Source: Actinomycetota bacterium (GTDB taxonomy: Bacteria > Actinomycetota > Actinomycetes > Nanopelagicales > Nanopelagicaceae). From it: a DNA stretch of 32,487 nt. The stretch spans positions 1 through 32,487 of the forward strand of contig PLXJ01000043.1 of assembly GCA_003151395.1 (NCBI GenBank), given 5' to 3'. The translations under genes and the position numbers were made by a program. A model generated the notes under the pieces. It did not search any database. It saw only the letters and a list, made by a program, of their open reading frames with translations, and was not told the origin of the DNA. Each line of letters starts with the position of its first letter. Position 1 is the first letter of the stretch. Below are positions 15,458 through 23,409 of the stretch, piece by piece.

Positions 15458-16347
15458 GTACCGCACTCCTTCAGGCCACAACACATGAGAAGAAACCTTC
15501 AATCACCAAGAAAAAGTTGTTGCCCTACTGGCTACTAGCCCCAGGAATCATCTGGTTAGTTATCTTCTTTTTAGTACCCATTTATCAATTGATTAGTACA
15601 TCCACCCAAACTCAGGGCTATGGAATCGGCACATACGTTCAGACTTATCGGTTCTCAAATTTTATTGATGCCATTACATCTTCTAAAGCGCAATTAATAA
15701 GATCCTTTGAATATGCTTTCCTTGCCACAGCTTTCGCTCTCATCATTTCTTATCCGCTGGCTTACGCGGTGGCCTTTAAATCTGGCCGCTGGAAGAACAC
15801 CCTGTTGGTGCTTATTGTTGCCCCATTTTTCTGTTCTTTCCTACTTCGAACTGTTGCCTGGGAACAAATATTGGGGGAGCAGGGCTTAGTAATTAAATTC
15901 TTGCGTTTTGCACACATCATGGGAGCACAAGGCCATCTCACGGCGACCCCATTTGCCGTAGTTGCTGGGCTCACTTATAACTTTCTGCCTTTTATGACTT
16001 TACCGCTTTATGCAAGTTTGGAGCGGATCGATATACGAATGATGGAGGCTTCGGGGGATTTGTATGCAAATGCGCTGACGACCTTCCGCAAAGTCACGAT
16101 TCCGCTTTCGATGCCCGGTGTAGTTGCTGGAACTTTGTTGACCTTCATTCCTGCAGCGGGTGATTATATCAATGCGGAACTCTTAGGTAATCCTGGCACC
16201 AAGATGATTGGAAATGTTATTGAAGCCAGATATCTTGAAATCGTTGATTATCCAGGAGCGGCAGCACTTTCACTTATTTTGATGGTTACTATTTTAATTC
16301 TTGTTATGGCGTATGTGAAACGTGCCGGAACTGAGGAACTTGTATGA
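15454..16347 (+). CDS. potB: Polyamine ABC transporter permease (PotB-like)
   Basis: 297 residues with six predicted membrane segments. The cytoplasmic EAA loop (EASGDLYANALTTFRKVTIP) that docks onto the ATPase is present. The N-terminal KKKLLPYWLLAPGIIWLVIFFLVP is typical of PotB-type permeases. It is joined to potA and potC by 4-nt ATGA overlaps at both ends, so the subunits are made together. Confidence 0.93.
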   Translation: MSTALLQATTHEKKPSITKKKLLPYWLLAPGIIWLVIFFLVPIYQLISTSTQTQGYGIGTYVQTYRFSNFIDAITSSKAQLIRSFEYAFLATAFALIISYPLAYAVAFKSGRWKNTLLVLIVAPFFCSFLLRTVAWEQILGEQGLVIKFLRFAHIMGAQGHLTATPFAVVAGLTYNFLPFMTLPLYASLERIDIRMMEASGDLYANALTTFRKVTIPLSMPGVVAGTLLTFIPAAGDYINAELLGNPGTKMIGNVIEARYLEIVDYPGAAALSLILMVTILILVMAYVKRAGTEELV

Positions 16348-17141
16348 AACAGGTTTCGCGCTGGTTCTCTCGTAATTTAATTCGGATCTACGCTGTCTTA
16401 GGATTTACTTATCTCTTTATCCCAATTATTTACACAATCGCATTTTCGTTTAACGCATCGACGAAGAGCAACTTAGTCTGGGTTGGATTTACCTGGAACA
16501 ATTGGCTCAACCCCTGTGGAGCTCCCGACGTTTGCAATGCACTCGGTAATTCGCTCAAGATAGGCGTTTTGGCCACATTCTTTGCGACCATCTTAGGAAC
16601 CTTAATGGCGTTCGCAATGGGTCGGTATGCCTTTAAGGGTCGATCGATTGTAAATATCTTAATTTTCCTTCCTATGGCCACCCCTGAAATTGTTATGGGA
16701 GCCTCTCTGCTAACAATGTTTATTAGCTTTGGATTTAATCCAGGTTTCTGGACTATTGTCATTGCGCACGTGATGTTCTGTATCTCTTTTGTAGTCGTCA
16801 CAGTTAAAGCTCGTATTGCGAGTCTGGATCCCCGGCTCGAGCAGGCCGCCATGGATTTATATGCGGATGAGCGCGAGACATTCCGCCGCGTGACTTTGCC
16901 TTTGGTTGCACCAGGGATTGCCGCTGCGGCACTACTAGCTTTTAGTTTATCCTTTGACGATTTCATCATCACGAACTTCAACTCAGGTGATGTGAATACC
17001 TTTCCGAAATTCGTCTATATCTCTGCGCAGCGCGGACTTCCACCACAAGCGAATGTGATCGGTTCTTCAATGTTTTTGATCGCCCTAATCATCGTTCTGG
17101 TGGGACAATTCGTTGGTCGCAAGCGCACAGGGGTGCGATAA
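16344..17141 (+). CDS. potC: Polyamine ABC transporter permease (PotC-like)
   Basis: 265 residues, six membrane segments, second permease of the PotBC heterodimer. The EAA loop is QAAMDLYADERETFRRVTLPLVAPGI. The FDDFIITNF segment after it is characteristic of PotC/PotI. The start overlaps the potB stop (ATGA). The stop codon overlaps the TAAGAT box preceding the ureohydrolase gene. Confidence 0.93.
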   Translation: MKQVSRWFSRNLIRIYAVLGFTYLFIPIIYTIAFSFNASTKSNLVWVGFTWNNWLNPCGAPDVCNALGNSLKIGVLATFFATILGTLMAFAMGRYAFKGRSIVNILIFLPMATPEIVMGASLLTMFISFGFNPGFWTIVIAHVMFCISFVVVTVKARIASLDPRLEQAAMDLYADERETFRRVTLPLVAPGIAAAALLAFSLSFDDFIITNFNSGDVNTFPKFVYISAQRGLPPQANVIGSSMFLIALIIVLVGQFVGRKRTGVR

Positions 17142-17144
17142 GAT
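17139..17144 (+). promoter_or_regulatory. Candidate internal -10 box (TAAGAT) before the ureohydrolase
   Basis: TAAGAT includes the potC stop codon and is followed by seven bases and ATG 17152. The ureohydrolase has no nearby Shine-Dalgarno, so a leaderless transcript from inside the operon is plausible in addition to read-through from potDABC. Confidence 0.5.
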
Positions 17145-17151
17145 TTAAAAC

Positions 17152-18150
17152 ATGGCCAACTTAGGAAATATGTATGGACCTTCATTTACCTTCCTTGACG
17201 TACCTCAATGCGATCTGGAGGATCCATCTACTTACGCTGATGCCGATGTTGTCATCGTTGGTGCTCCCATCGATTCCGGAACATCTCATCGCTCTGGTGC
17301 AAAATTTGGTCCACAAGCGATCCGTGGCGGGGACTACCTTCCACATGATGCCGAACGTCCGCACTTAGGGCTTCGCGTGGATGCGCTTAAAGATCTTAAA
17401 GTTGTTGATGCCGGTGATTTGATGATGCCTGGGCATGATCTAGTGGCTTCGCTCAAAGTTTTAGAGGAGGCAACTGAACGGATTTCACGCAGTGGGGCTT
17501 TCGTCGTCGTCTTGGGCGGGGATCATTCAATTGCCTCTGCGGATGTAGCTGGTATTGCGAATCATCGGGGCAAGGGCAAGATTTCAATGATTCACTTCGA
17601 CGCTCACGCTGATACTGGAGAATCCCAGTTTGGTGCACTTGTTGGTCACGGAACTCCAATGCGCCAGTTGATCGATAGCGGAGCGGTTCGCGGGGATAGA
17701 TTCTTGCAAGTTGGTTTACGTGGATATTGGCCTGATGACATCACTTTCAAATGGATGCGCGATCAAGGAATGCGCTCCTACGAAATGACAGAAATTGGCG
17801 CTCGAGGGCTGGACACGGTTCTAGACGAATCTTTCAAAACGTTGACTGAGGATTGCGATGGTGTTTTCTTATCCGTTGATATCGACGTTGTTGATCCAGG
17901 GATGGCTCCTGGTACGGGAACGCCAGAACCTGGCGGATTGACTAGTCGTGAACTGCTCGAAGCAGTTCGACGAATCTGTCTAGAATTGCCCGTTGTTGGA
18001 ATGGATGTCGTTGAAGTGGCGCCGCCTTTTGATACGGCGGATATCACGGCGATCTTGGCAAATCGCGTTGTTTTAGAAGCGCTCAGTGCGATTGCATTTA
18101 AGCGAACCGGACAGACCTATGACCGATGGAAGAATGTTCTGGATCGCTAA
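17152..18150 (+). CDS. speB: Ureohydrolase, agmatinase-like (arginase/agmatinase/guanidinobutyrase family)
   Basis: 332 residues. All manganese ligands are visible: His125 (LGGDHSI), Asp150, His152 and Asp154 (HFDAHADTGE), and Asp243 and Asp245 (SVDIDVVDPG). GTGTPEPGGLTSRE and VGHGTPMRQ are typical of agmatinases and guanidinobutyrases rather than arginases. Such enzymes hydrolyse a guanidino compound to the amine plus urea; agmatine would give putrescine. Location right after the polyamine transporter supports agmatine or a guanidino acid as substrate. It has its own TAAGAT box. No urease is in the window, though a nickel permease lies about 10 kb upstream. Confidence 0.9.
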   Translation: MANLGNMYGPSFTFLDVPQCDLEDPSTYADADVVIVGAPIDSGTSHRSGAKFGPQAIRGGDYLPHDAERPHLGLRVDALKDLKVVDAGDLMMPGHDLVASLKVLEEATERISRSGAFVVVLGGDHSIASADVAGIANHRGKGKISMIHFDAHADTGESQFGALVGHGTPMRQLIDSGAVRGDRFLQVGLRGYWPDDITFKWMRDQGMRSYEMTEIGARGLDTVLDESFKTLTEDCDGVFLSVDIDVVDPGMAPGTGTPEPGGLTSRELLEAVRRICLELPVVGMDVVEVAPPFDTADITAILANRVVLEALSAIAFKRTGQTYDRWKNVLDR

Positions 18151-18156
18151 TATTTT

Positions 18157-19509
18157 TTAGAGCGTTGCCAAGATCTCTGCAATATCTTTTTCGGTGGTCC
18201 AAGGGTTAACGATCGCGAAACGCAACATCGGTTCACCTTTATGAGCGGAAGGCACGACAAAACCAATTTGATCGGCCAGCAATTTGTCGCTCCAACGTTC
18301 GTAGTCGGCCGTATTCCAGCCAATCCGTTTAAATGCAACAATTGACAGCAGTGGATCATGAATCAGTTCTAGGTTCGGATGATCACGAACTAATTGCGCT
18401 GCATGTTGTGCGACGTCAAGAGTTTGTTGCATCGCTTCAGAATATTCGCGAGTTCCATTTGCAGCGAGTGAAAACCAGAAGGGTAGGCCGCGCGCACGTC
18501 TAGTGAGGTGGACCGCATAGTCAGAGGGATTCCACTCGTTGGGATCCTCTAGAGTTTCTAAATACGAAGCGTGTTGAGTGTGCGCGCGCTTTGCAACGGT
18601 TGGATCCCGATAAATGAGCGCACAGGCATCGAAAGGAGCGAAGAGCCACTTGTGCGGATCGACGATCAAGGAATCTGCTCGCTCAATGCCATTGAATAAA
18701 GGTCGCACCGTCGGTGCGCAAAGCGCAGCTAAACCGTAGGCGCCATCAACGTGGAACCAGATATTTCGCTTAATGGCCTCCTGCCCTACTTCATTGAGGT
18801 CGTCAATGATTCCCAAATTTGTTGTACCAGCAGTGGCTACCACTGCAAAGATTCGGTGAGTTGGATTTTCCGAAAGGTAAACGTCAACAGTCGCGGCAAA
18901 ATTCTCGCCAGTCATGACACCATCAGCAGTGGCCGGAATAATGAGAAGTAGCACATCCATGATGTCGGCCGCAGATTTGATAGACGAATGCGCCTCGGAT
19001 GAGCACGCGACCACCCAGCGAGCTACTTCAGGATATTTTTCACGGGCGTAAACTCGCGCGGCAACCAATGCGGATAAATTTCCAATGGTTCCGCCTTGAA
19101 CGAATACCCCGCCAGCGCTCTGGGGAAGTCCCGCTAAATCGCTGATCCAGCGAAGAGCTTGATTTTCGGCAAAGACCGCACCGGCACCCTCGAGCCAAGA
19201 TCCACCGTAAAGCGCGCTAGAGCCAACGACAAGATCAAATAAGTTGGAATGTTCTGAGGGAGCGGAAGGAATAAAGGAAAGGTAACGCGGGTGATCAGTG
19301 GAAATGCAGGCGAGAGCCAGTGTGTCCGTGAATACCTTGAGGGCTTCGTGTCCGCCAAGTCCGTCAACGGTAATTGTATTGCCGACTTTGGCAAAGAGTT
19401 CTTCAGGTGTTTGGGGTCCATCTAGCGGGGGATTGTCCTTGAGGCGCTTAAGGCTATATGCCAAAATTTCTTGCGCTAATGATTCGACCTCGCTGTTGAA
19501 CTCATGCAT
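18157..19509 (-). CDS. Group II PLP-dependent amino-acid decarboxylase
   Basis: 450 residues. Schiff-base lysine Lys287 lies in VDPHKWLFAPFD, His174 (SSEAHSSIKSA) stacks on the cofactor, and Asp254 in HVDGAYG pairs with the pyridine nitrogen. GGTIGNLSALVAAR is the substrate/cofactor loop. The family includes aromatic L-amino-acid, glutamate, tyrosine and 2,4-diaminobutyrate decarboxylases. The HVDGAYG variant (usually HVDAAYAG) and short length fit bacterial aromatic-type members, but specificity cannot be assigned. It converges on the ureohydrolase with a 6-nt gap and follows marC by only 16 nt. A CATAAT box 6 nt before ATG suggests a leaderless mRNA. A role in amine metabolism is inferred from context. 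Confidence 0.88.
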   Translation of the reverse strand: MHEFNSEVESLAQEILAYSLKRLKDNPPLDGPQTPEELFAKVGNTITVDGLGGHEALKVFTDTLALACISTDHPRYLSFIPSAPSEHSNLFDLVVGSSALYGGSWLEGAGAVFAENQALRWISDLAGLPQSAGGVFVQGGTIGNLSALVAARVYAREKYPEVARWVVACSSEAHSSIKSAADIMDVLLLIIPATADGVMTGENFAATVDVYLSENPTHRIFAVVATAGTTNLGIIDDLNEVGQEAIKRNIWFHVDGAYGLAALCAPTVRPLFNGIERADSLIVDPHKWLFAPFDACALIYRDPTVAKRAHTQHASYLETLEDPNEWNPSDYAVHLTRRARGLPFWFSLAANGTREYSEAMQQTLDVAQHAAQLVRDHPNLELIHDPLLSIVAFKRIGWNTADYERWSDKLLADQIGFVVPSAHKGEPMLRFAIVNPWTTEKDIAEILATL

Positions 19510-19515
19510 GTGGTG

Positions 19516-19521
19516 ATTATG
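19516..19521 (-). promoter_or_regulatory. Candidate -10 box (CATAAT) for a leaderless decarboxylase transcript
   Basis: On the minus strand CATAAT is followed by six bases and the ATG at 19509. It sits within the 16-nt gap after the marC stop. Confidence 0.5.
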
Positions 19522-19525
19522 CCAT

Positions 19526-20152
19526 CTAGGCTAAATTGAAAAAGCCCTTTATAGATTGCACGATCATGTCGACCGCGATTGCAGCAACCAAGAGTCCAGC
19601 TACCCGAGTAATGAGAGTCACCCCAGATTCTTTGATGAGGCTAAGGATACCCGTCGAGAACATGAGAATCAGCCCGATCACAACATGAACCATGATGATT
19701 GCAGCTGCCAAACTAAATTTGTCTCCTGTCGTATGCGCATATCGAACATAAAGCATTGTGGTGACGATTCCACCCGGACCAGCGAGCACTGGGGTTCCGA
19801 TCGGAACCATGGCGATATTTACCTTCTCGTTCTGGGCACTTTCCCCACCAATCTTGCCGGTTAAAAGTTCCATAGAAATCAGGAAGAGCAGAAAGCCGCC
19901 CGCCCCTTGTAGCGCGTTGAGCGAGATATGAAGGTAATTGAGAATGACCTGACCAAAGAGTGCAAAGACCACAATAATTACTAGAGATGAAGTTGCTCCT
20001 TGCCAAGCGAGACTGATCTGCTCTTTTTTCCTTCGCCCAGATACAAGGGAGAGAAAGATGGGAAGAGCTGCTAACGGGTCAAGAATCACAAAGAGGGTGA
20101 CAAAGGCTTGAATGCCGAAGGTCAGCGCCGATACCGTGGTGAGGCTAGTCAT
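19526..20152 (-). CDS. MarC/UPF0056-family integral membrane protein
   Basis: 208 residues, six membrane segments. FVTLFVILDPLAALPIFLSL at the N-terminus and PIGTPVLAGPGGIVTTMLY in the middle are family hallmarks; the two Pro/Gly-rich stretches probably form re-entrant or broken helices. The E. coli MarC name came from a supposed antibiotic-resistance role that was not upheld; some homologues are annotated as amino-acid transporters, so function is uncertain. No strong Shine-Dalgarno is seen, but GAAGAT lies 6 nt before the ATG. The downstream decarboxylase and upstream small gene run in the same direction. Confidence 0.9.
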   Translation of the reverse strand: MTSLTTVSALTFGIQAFVTLFVILDPLAALPIFLSLVSGRRKKEQISLAWQGATSSLVIIVVFALFGQVILNYLHISLNALQGAGGFLLFLISMELLTGKIGGESAQNEKVNIAMVPIGTPVLAGPGGIVTTMLYVRYAHTTGDKFSLAAAIIMVHVVIGLILMFSTGILSLIKESGVTLITRVAGLLVAAIAVDMIVQSIKGFFNLA

Positions 20153-20198
20153 AGGCGAATCTTCTCATGAGAGTACCGTTAATTGGCTGAGTTGGATT

Positions 20199-20477
20199 TC
20201 AGTCCTTGGGCTGATCGAATTTTTCGGGCTCGTAATCGCTCCGCATCTTCCAACTGGAATCTGTCGGTTTAAGGGAGGGTGAAGGTCTAAAGCCCTTATA
20301 ACTTTTGCCAAGTAATTCGGTGCCAATTTCTGTCGGCAATTGTGAGTTCAGAGAGTTGTTAGGGGCCTCGGCGTTTTCACGCTCCAATGCAATCTTTTCT
20401 GCGGAAAGTTCTTGAGGATCTGCAGTTTTTAGAAATTCTTGCAGTTGGCGTTTGGTTCGCAAACTCCTAAAGAACAA
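20199..20477 (-). CDS. Small hydrophilic protein of unknown function
   Basis: 92 residues from TTG 20477, chosen because AAGGGGG lies about 6 nt upstream. The N-terminus is basic (FFRSLRTKRQLQEFL), then a charged helical stretch, then a Pro/Ser/Lys-rich tail ending in EPEKFDQPKD. No signal peptide, membrane segment or known motif is seen. It is 46 nt upstream of marC on the same strand and may be co-transcribed. The coding call depends on the ribosome-binding site and the open frame only. Confidence 0.5.
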   Translation of the reverse strand: MFFRSLRTKRQLQEFLKTADPQELSAEKIALERENAEAPNNSLNSQLPTEIGTELLGKSYKGFRPSPSLKPTDSSWKMRSDYEPEKFDQPKD

Positions 20478-20606
20478 TTTCGCCCCCTTATGCTTAATCG
20501 ATGCAATCTACGCAAGGGCTGAATAGTTTTCAATAGGTAGCACCGAAGTTTTCAAATTGATTGTTCCTTGGATCACTAAGGCCGTTGGGAGTAGTAATCC
20601 TTTTCA

Positions 20607-20623
20607 CACCTAAAAGGTAGGTG
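20607..20623 (+). promoter_or_regulatory. Inverted repeat CACCTA-N5-TAGGTG upstream of the sulfur operon
   Basis: A perfect 6-5-6 palindrome 75 bp before the SQR-like gene. It sits between TTCACA (20603-20608), a possible -35, and TAACCC (20625-20630), a weak possible -10. That is the position of a repressor operator. Sulfide-oxidation genes are often controlled by persulfide-sensing ArsR- or CsoR-type repressors, but none is encoded here. Confidence 0.45.
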
Positions 20624-20697
20624 CTAACCCTCTTAGACCATTCATGTTCGCGCCATAGCGCTCGGGTCGGAGTAGCCTCTTATTTATAGGAGTAATC

Positions 20698-21972
20698 ATG
20701 AAAAAGAAACTAGTAGTGCTAGGCGGGGGAACGGCCGGAACAATGGTCGTGAACAGGCTTCACAAGAAACTCAATAACGAGGAATGGTCGATCACCATCG
20801 TTGATCAAAACAATAGACATTTGTATCAACCCGGGTTGCTCCTGCTTCCGTTCGGCGGCTATACCGCCGATGAAATAGTTAAGGAGCGGGATGATTTCTT
20901 CCCATCAGAAGTCAGGTACATTCAAGCAGAAATCGACCAAGTGGATCCAGGAGCAAACCAAGTTCATCTTCGGAACGCTGAAACTCTGGATTACGATCAA
21001 CTCGTTATTGCAACTGGCACTACGCCAAGACCAGATCAAACTTCTGGAATGGACGATCCAGCCATATGGCGTAAGAGTGTCTTTGATTTCTACACCCTTG
21101 AGGGGTCAATTGCTCTTAAGAGAGCTTTGGATAAATTCGAGGGCGGACGCCTCGTAGTACACATTTCTGAGATGCCAATTAAATGTCCTGTAGCACCGTT
21201 GGAGTTCACTTTTTTGGCGGATGCTTATTTCTCTCAACGAAAAATGCGTGAAAAAGTTGAAATCACTTATGTAACTCCACTTGAGGGTGCATTTACCAAA
21301 CCAGTGTGCTCTAGGCAATTGGGCTGGATGTTGACCCAACGCGATATCAAGTTAGAGCCAGACTTTGTCATCGAACATATTGATTCAGAGAGAAAAGTCA
21401 TGGTTTCAATGGACGAGCGTGAGATTCCTTTTGACTTGCTTGTCACCGTACCGGTCAATATGGGCGCCGATTACATTGCCCGTTCTGGACTTGGGGATGA
21501 TCTGAACTACGTACCGGTAAGCAAGGAGACATTTCTGTCAAAGAAGTATCCAAATATCTTTGCCTTAGGTGACGCCTCAGATATCCCTGCATCAAAGGCA
21601 GGATCCGTTGCACACTTTGCAATTGACCTTTTCGCTGATAATTTTATTGAACATGTAAATGGCCGTGTGATGACTCACAATTTTGATGGACATACAAACT
21701 GCTTTATCGAGTCAGGTAATGGCAAAGGTTTACTGATTGACTTCAACTACAAAGTTGAACCCCTTACTGGAATGTTCCCACTTCCAGTTGTTGGTCCATT
21801 TTCATTGCTCAAAGAGAGTCGGATCAACCACTTGGGCAAACTCGCATTCCGTTGGATTTATTGGAACCTACTACTAAAGGGACGCTGGATTCCGATCTCG
21901 GCTTTGATGTCTATGGCTGGGAAGAATCAAGTTCCTCAAAGAAAGGAAGTTGAAGCAAATGCCAGTCATTGA
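20698..21972 (+). CDS. sqr: Sulfide:quinone oxidoreductase-like FAD flavoprotein
   Basis: 424 residues, ATG after TATAGGAG. The N-terminal FAD motif VVLGGGTAGT (6-15), the LVIATGT turn (102-108) and FALGDASDIPASKAGSVAHF (288-307) are those of the SQR/NDH-2 group. Two cysteines in SQR-like positions, Cys163 (MPIKCPVAPLEF) and Cys335 (HTNCFIES), fit the redox pair that carries sulfane sulfur; a third, Cys204, is also present. SQR oxidises sulfide at the membrane and passes electrons to quinone, and the amphipathic C-terminus (WIYWNLLLKGRWIP) would hold it there. It starts a three-gene operon and overlaps the TusE/DsrC-like gene by 14 nt. A related flavoprotein with another substrate is possible. 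Confidence 0.85.
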   Translation: MKKKLVVLGGGTAGTMVVNRLHKKLNNEEWSITIVDQNNRHLYQPGLLLLPFGGYTADEIVKERDDFFPSEVRYIQAEIDQVDPGANQVHLRNAETLDYDQLVIATGTTPRPDQTSGMDDPAIWRKSVFDFYTLEGSIALKRALDKFEGGRLVVHISEMPIKCPVAPLEFTFLADAYFSQRKMREKVEITYVTPLEGAFTKPVCSRQLGWMLTQRDIKLEPDFVIEHIDSERKVMVSMDEREIPFDLLVTVPVNMGADYIARSGLGDDLNYVPVSKETFLSKKYPNIFALGDASDIPASKAGSVAHFAIDLFADNFIEHVNGRVMTHNFDGHTNCFIESGNGKGLLIDFNYKVEPLTGMFPLPVVGPFSLLKESRINHLGKLAFRWIYWNLLLKGRWIPISALMSMAGKNQVPQRKEVEANASH

Positions 21973-22273
21973 GATCGCAGGTAGGCAGATCAGTGTGAAT
22001 GAGGAAGGATTCTTAACTAATTTTGACGAATGGGACGTAGATGTCGCCACAGAGTTAGCCAAACAGATTGAGATCCCCATGACGGAGGAGCGTTGGAAAA
22101 TCATTAATTTCTTGCGCGATGATTTCAAGGTTCAGGGCGAAACAGCTACCTCGCGACGTGTTCAAACCGTTGGGGGAGTTCCTGTTAAAGAACAATTTGC
22201 TCTTTTCCCAAAGAAGCCTGCAAAGAAAATGGCGTATATCGCTGGATTACCGAAACCAAAAGGATGTGTGTAA
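21959..22273 (+). CDS. TusE/DsrC-family sulfur carrier protein (single terminal cysteine)
   Basis: 104 residues from ATG 21959, 9-10 nt after AAAGGAAG; an in-frame TTG at 21950 is rejected. The family fold is clear from GFLTNFDEWDVDVA and the C-terminal AGLPKPKGCV arm. The penultimate Cys103 (CysA) is present. The second DsrC cysteine, expected 11 residues earlier, is Ala92, so this is a TusE- or DsrC-like protein rather than a DsrC of dissimilatory sulfite reduction. It would accept persulfide sulfur on Cys103 and pass it on. It overlaps the SQR gene by 14 nt and the next gene by 1 nt, a strong functional link. Confidence 0.9.
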   Translation: MPVIEIAGRQISVNEEGFLTNFDEWDVDVATELAKQIEIPMTEERWKIINFLRDDFKVQGETATSRRVQTVGGVPVKEQFALFPKKPAKKMAYIAGLPKPKGCV

Positions 22274-22803
22274 TGGAAACGATGACGAAACCAAATCTTG
22301 TACCCGACTTTGGTGCAGAAGACAGTGGACGCAAACTGGCGATAATCTGTTCAAAAGGAAATTTGGATATGGCCTATCCCGGATTAATTTTGGCCAATGC
22401 TGCGCTGGGTGAGGGAGTCGAAACAATGCTCTTCTTTACCTTCTGGGGTTTTGACATGATCACCAAGTCGCGGATGAATGATCTGCAATTTTCACCGGCC
22501 GGTAACACCGCGATGCACTTGCCTGGTCACGATATGCATATTCCTCAGGCGATGATGCCGGCTCCTGGGATGACTTCAGTCGCCACTCACATGCTCAAGA
22601 AGCAGATCGCAGAACTTGATGTCCCAGAAGTTCCCGATTTCTTGGATCAGATCGTCGCCGCCGGTGGCCACTTATGGGCATGCCGAATGTCAGCAGATAT
22701 GAACAAGTTGTCGATGAATGACCTTCGCGATGACGTTGAGGGAATTATCAGTGCGTCAGACTTCATTGAGATGACTGAAGGTGCCCAACTTCTATTCATT
22801 TAG
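22273..22803 (+). CDS. DsrE2-like (DsrE/F/H family) sulfur-transfer protein
   Basis: 176 residues from ATG 22273, which overlaps the previous TAA by one base and follows AAAAGG; an in-frame ATG at 22264 lies too close to that site. The pattern LAIICSKGNLDMAYPGLILANAALGEG and the later GGHLWACRMSADM match DsrE/DsrF-like proteins, especially the longer DsrE2 type. Cys26 and Cys137 are candidates for persulfide carriage; Cys137 corresponds to the conserved DsrE2 cysteine region. DsrE2 proteins accept and relay sulfane sulfur with rhodanese or TusA partners, which are absent here. I infer it receives sulfur produced by the SQR-like enzyme, with the TusE-like protein. Confidence 0.85.
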   Translation: METMTKPNLVPDFGAEDSGRKLAIICSKGNLDMAYPGLILANAALGEGVETMLFFTFWGFDMITKSRMNDLQFSPAGNTAMHLPGHDMHIPQAMMPAPGMTSVATHMLKKQIAELDVPEVPDFLDQIVAAGGHLWACRMSADMNKLSMNDLRDDVEGIISASDFIEMTEGAQLLFI

Positions 22804-22875
22804 TTGCCATGGCCAATTTTGAGGAAGACGCAAGCGTAAAGTGAATGTCTTTTCAGAATAACTCATTGCGTCAGG

Positions 22876-22881
22876 TAAATT
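22876..22881 (+). promoter_or_regulatory. Candidate -10 box (TAAATT) for a leaderless transcript
   Basis: TAAATT is followed by six bases and ATG 22888. There is no Shine-Dalgarno before that start. Confidence 0.5.
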
Positions 22882-22887
22882 GCCCCT

Positions 22888-23358
22888 ATGAAATCTGACC
22901 TGGGTTCGGCCAATCCGCGCTTTCCAATTTTGCGGTTCGCGCTGGCAATGGCACTCGGGGTGAGCGTTGTTCAATTCTCGATGGCACCAGCAAACGCGGC
23001 AGTTTCTGCCGCATGTCAAAAAGTGACCACCCAAGTAGTCAACGCGGACAAGATTTATATAGCGCTCCAATACGGCGTGGTAAAAGCTGCTAAGGACTAC
23101 GTAGCCTTAGAAAATTTAACTAACCGGCTTAATTACAATCAAAGTTACGTAACAGCGATACAGGCCGCAGACGCTGAGTTAAACATTTTTATCAAGAATC
23201 CAAAGTGTTATACGGCAGCAAATCTTGCATCCGCTAAAAAGGAACTCAAAGCGAATTTAGGTGCCATCGCAACTATTTACACAGAGAATGTAAACGGTCA
23301 GATTGTTGGAGACCCTAAGAAGATGTCGACGTACAATCCCGTTGGATTACTTAGGTAG
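22888..23358 (+). CDS. Secreted protein of unknown function with two cysteines
   Basis: 156 residues. A typical signal peptide ends with APANA-A near residue 37. The mature part is alanine- and lysine-rich and mostly helical in appearance, with two cysteines, Cys43 and Cys107, that could form a disulfide. No catalytic motif is recognised. It lies downstream of the sulfur operon but has its own TAAATT box 6 nt before the ATG and is probably a separate unit. The nearby VKOR could make its disulfide. Function unknown. Confidence 0.75.
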   Translation: MKSDLGSANPRFPILRFALAMALGVSVVQFSMAPANAAVSAACQKVTTQVVNADKIYIALQYGVVKAAKDYVALENLTNRLNYNQSYVTAIQAADAELNIFIKNPKCYTAANLASAKKELKANLGAIATIYTENVNGQIVGDPKKMSTYNPVGLLR

Positions 23359-23409
23359 GGCACAGTGACCACAAAAAATATCATCTTCCTTCATTTGGTT
23401 TGTTACGCA

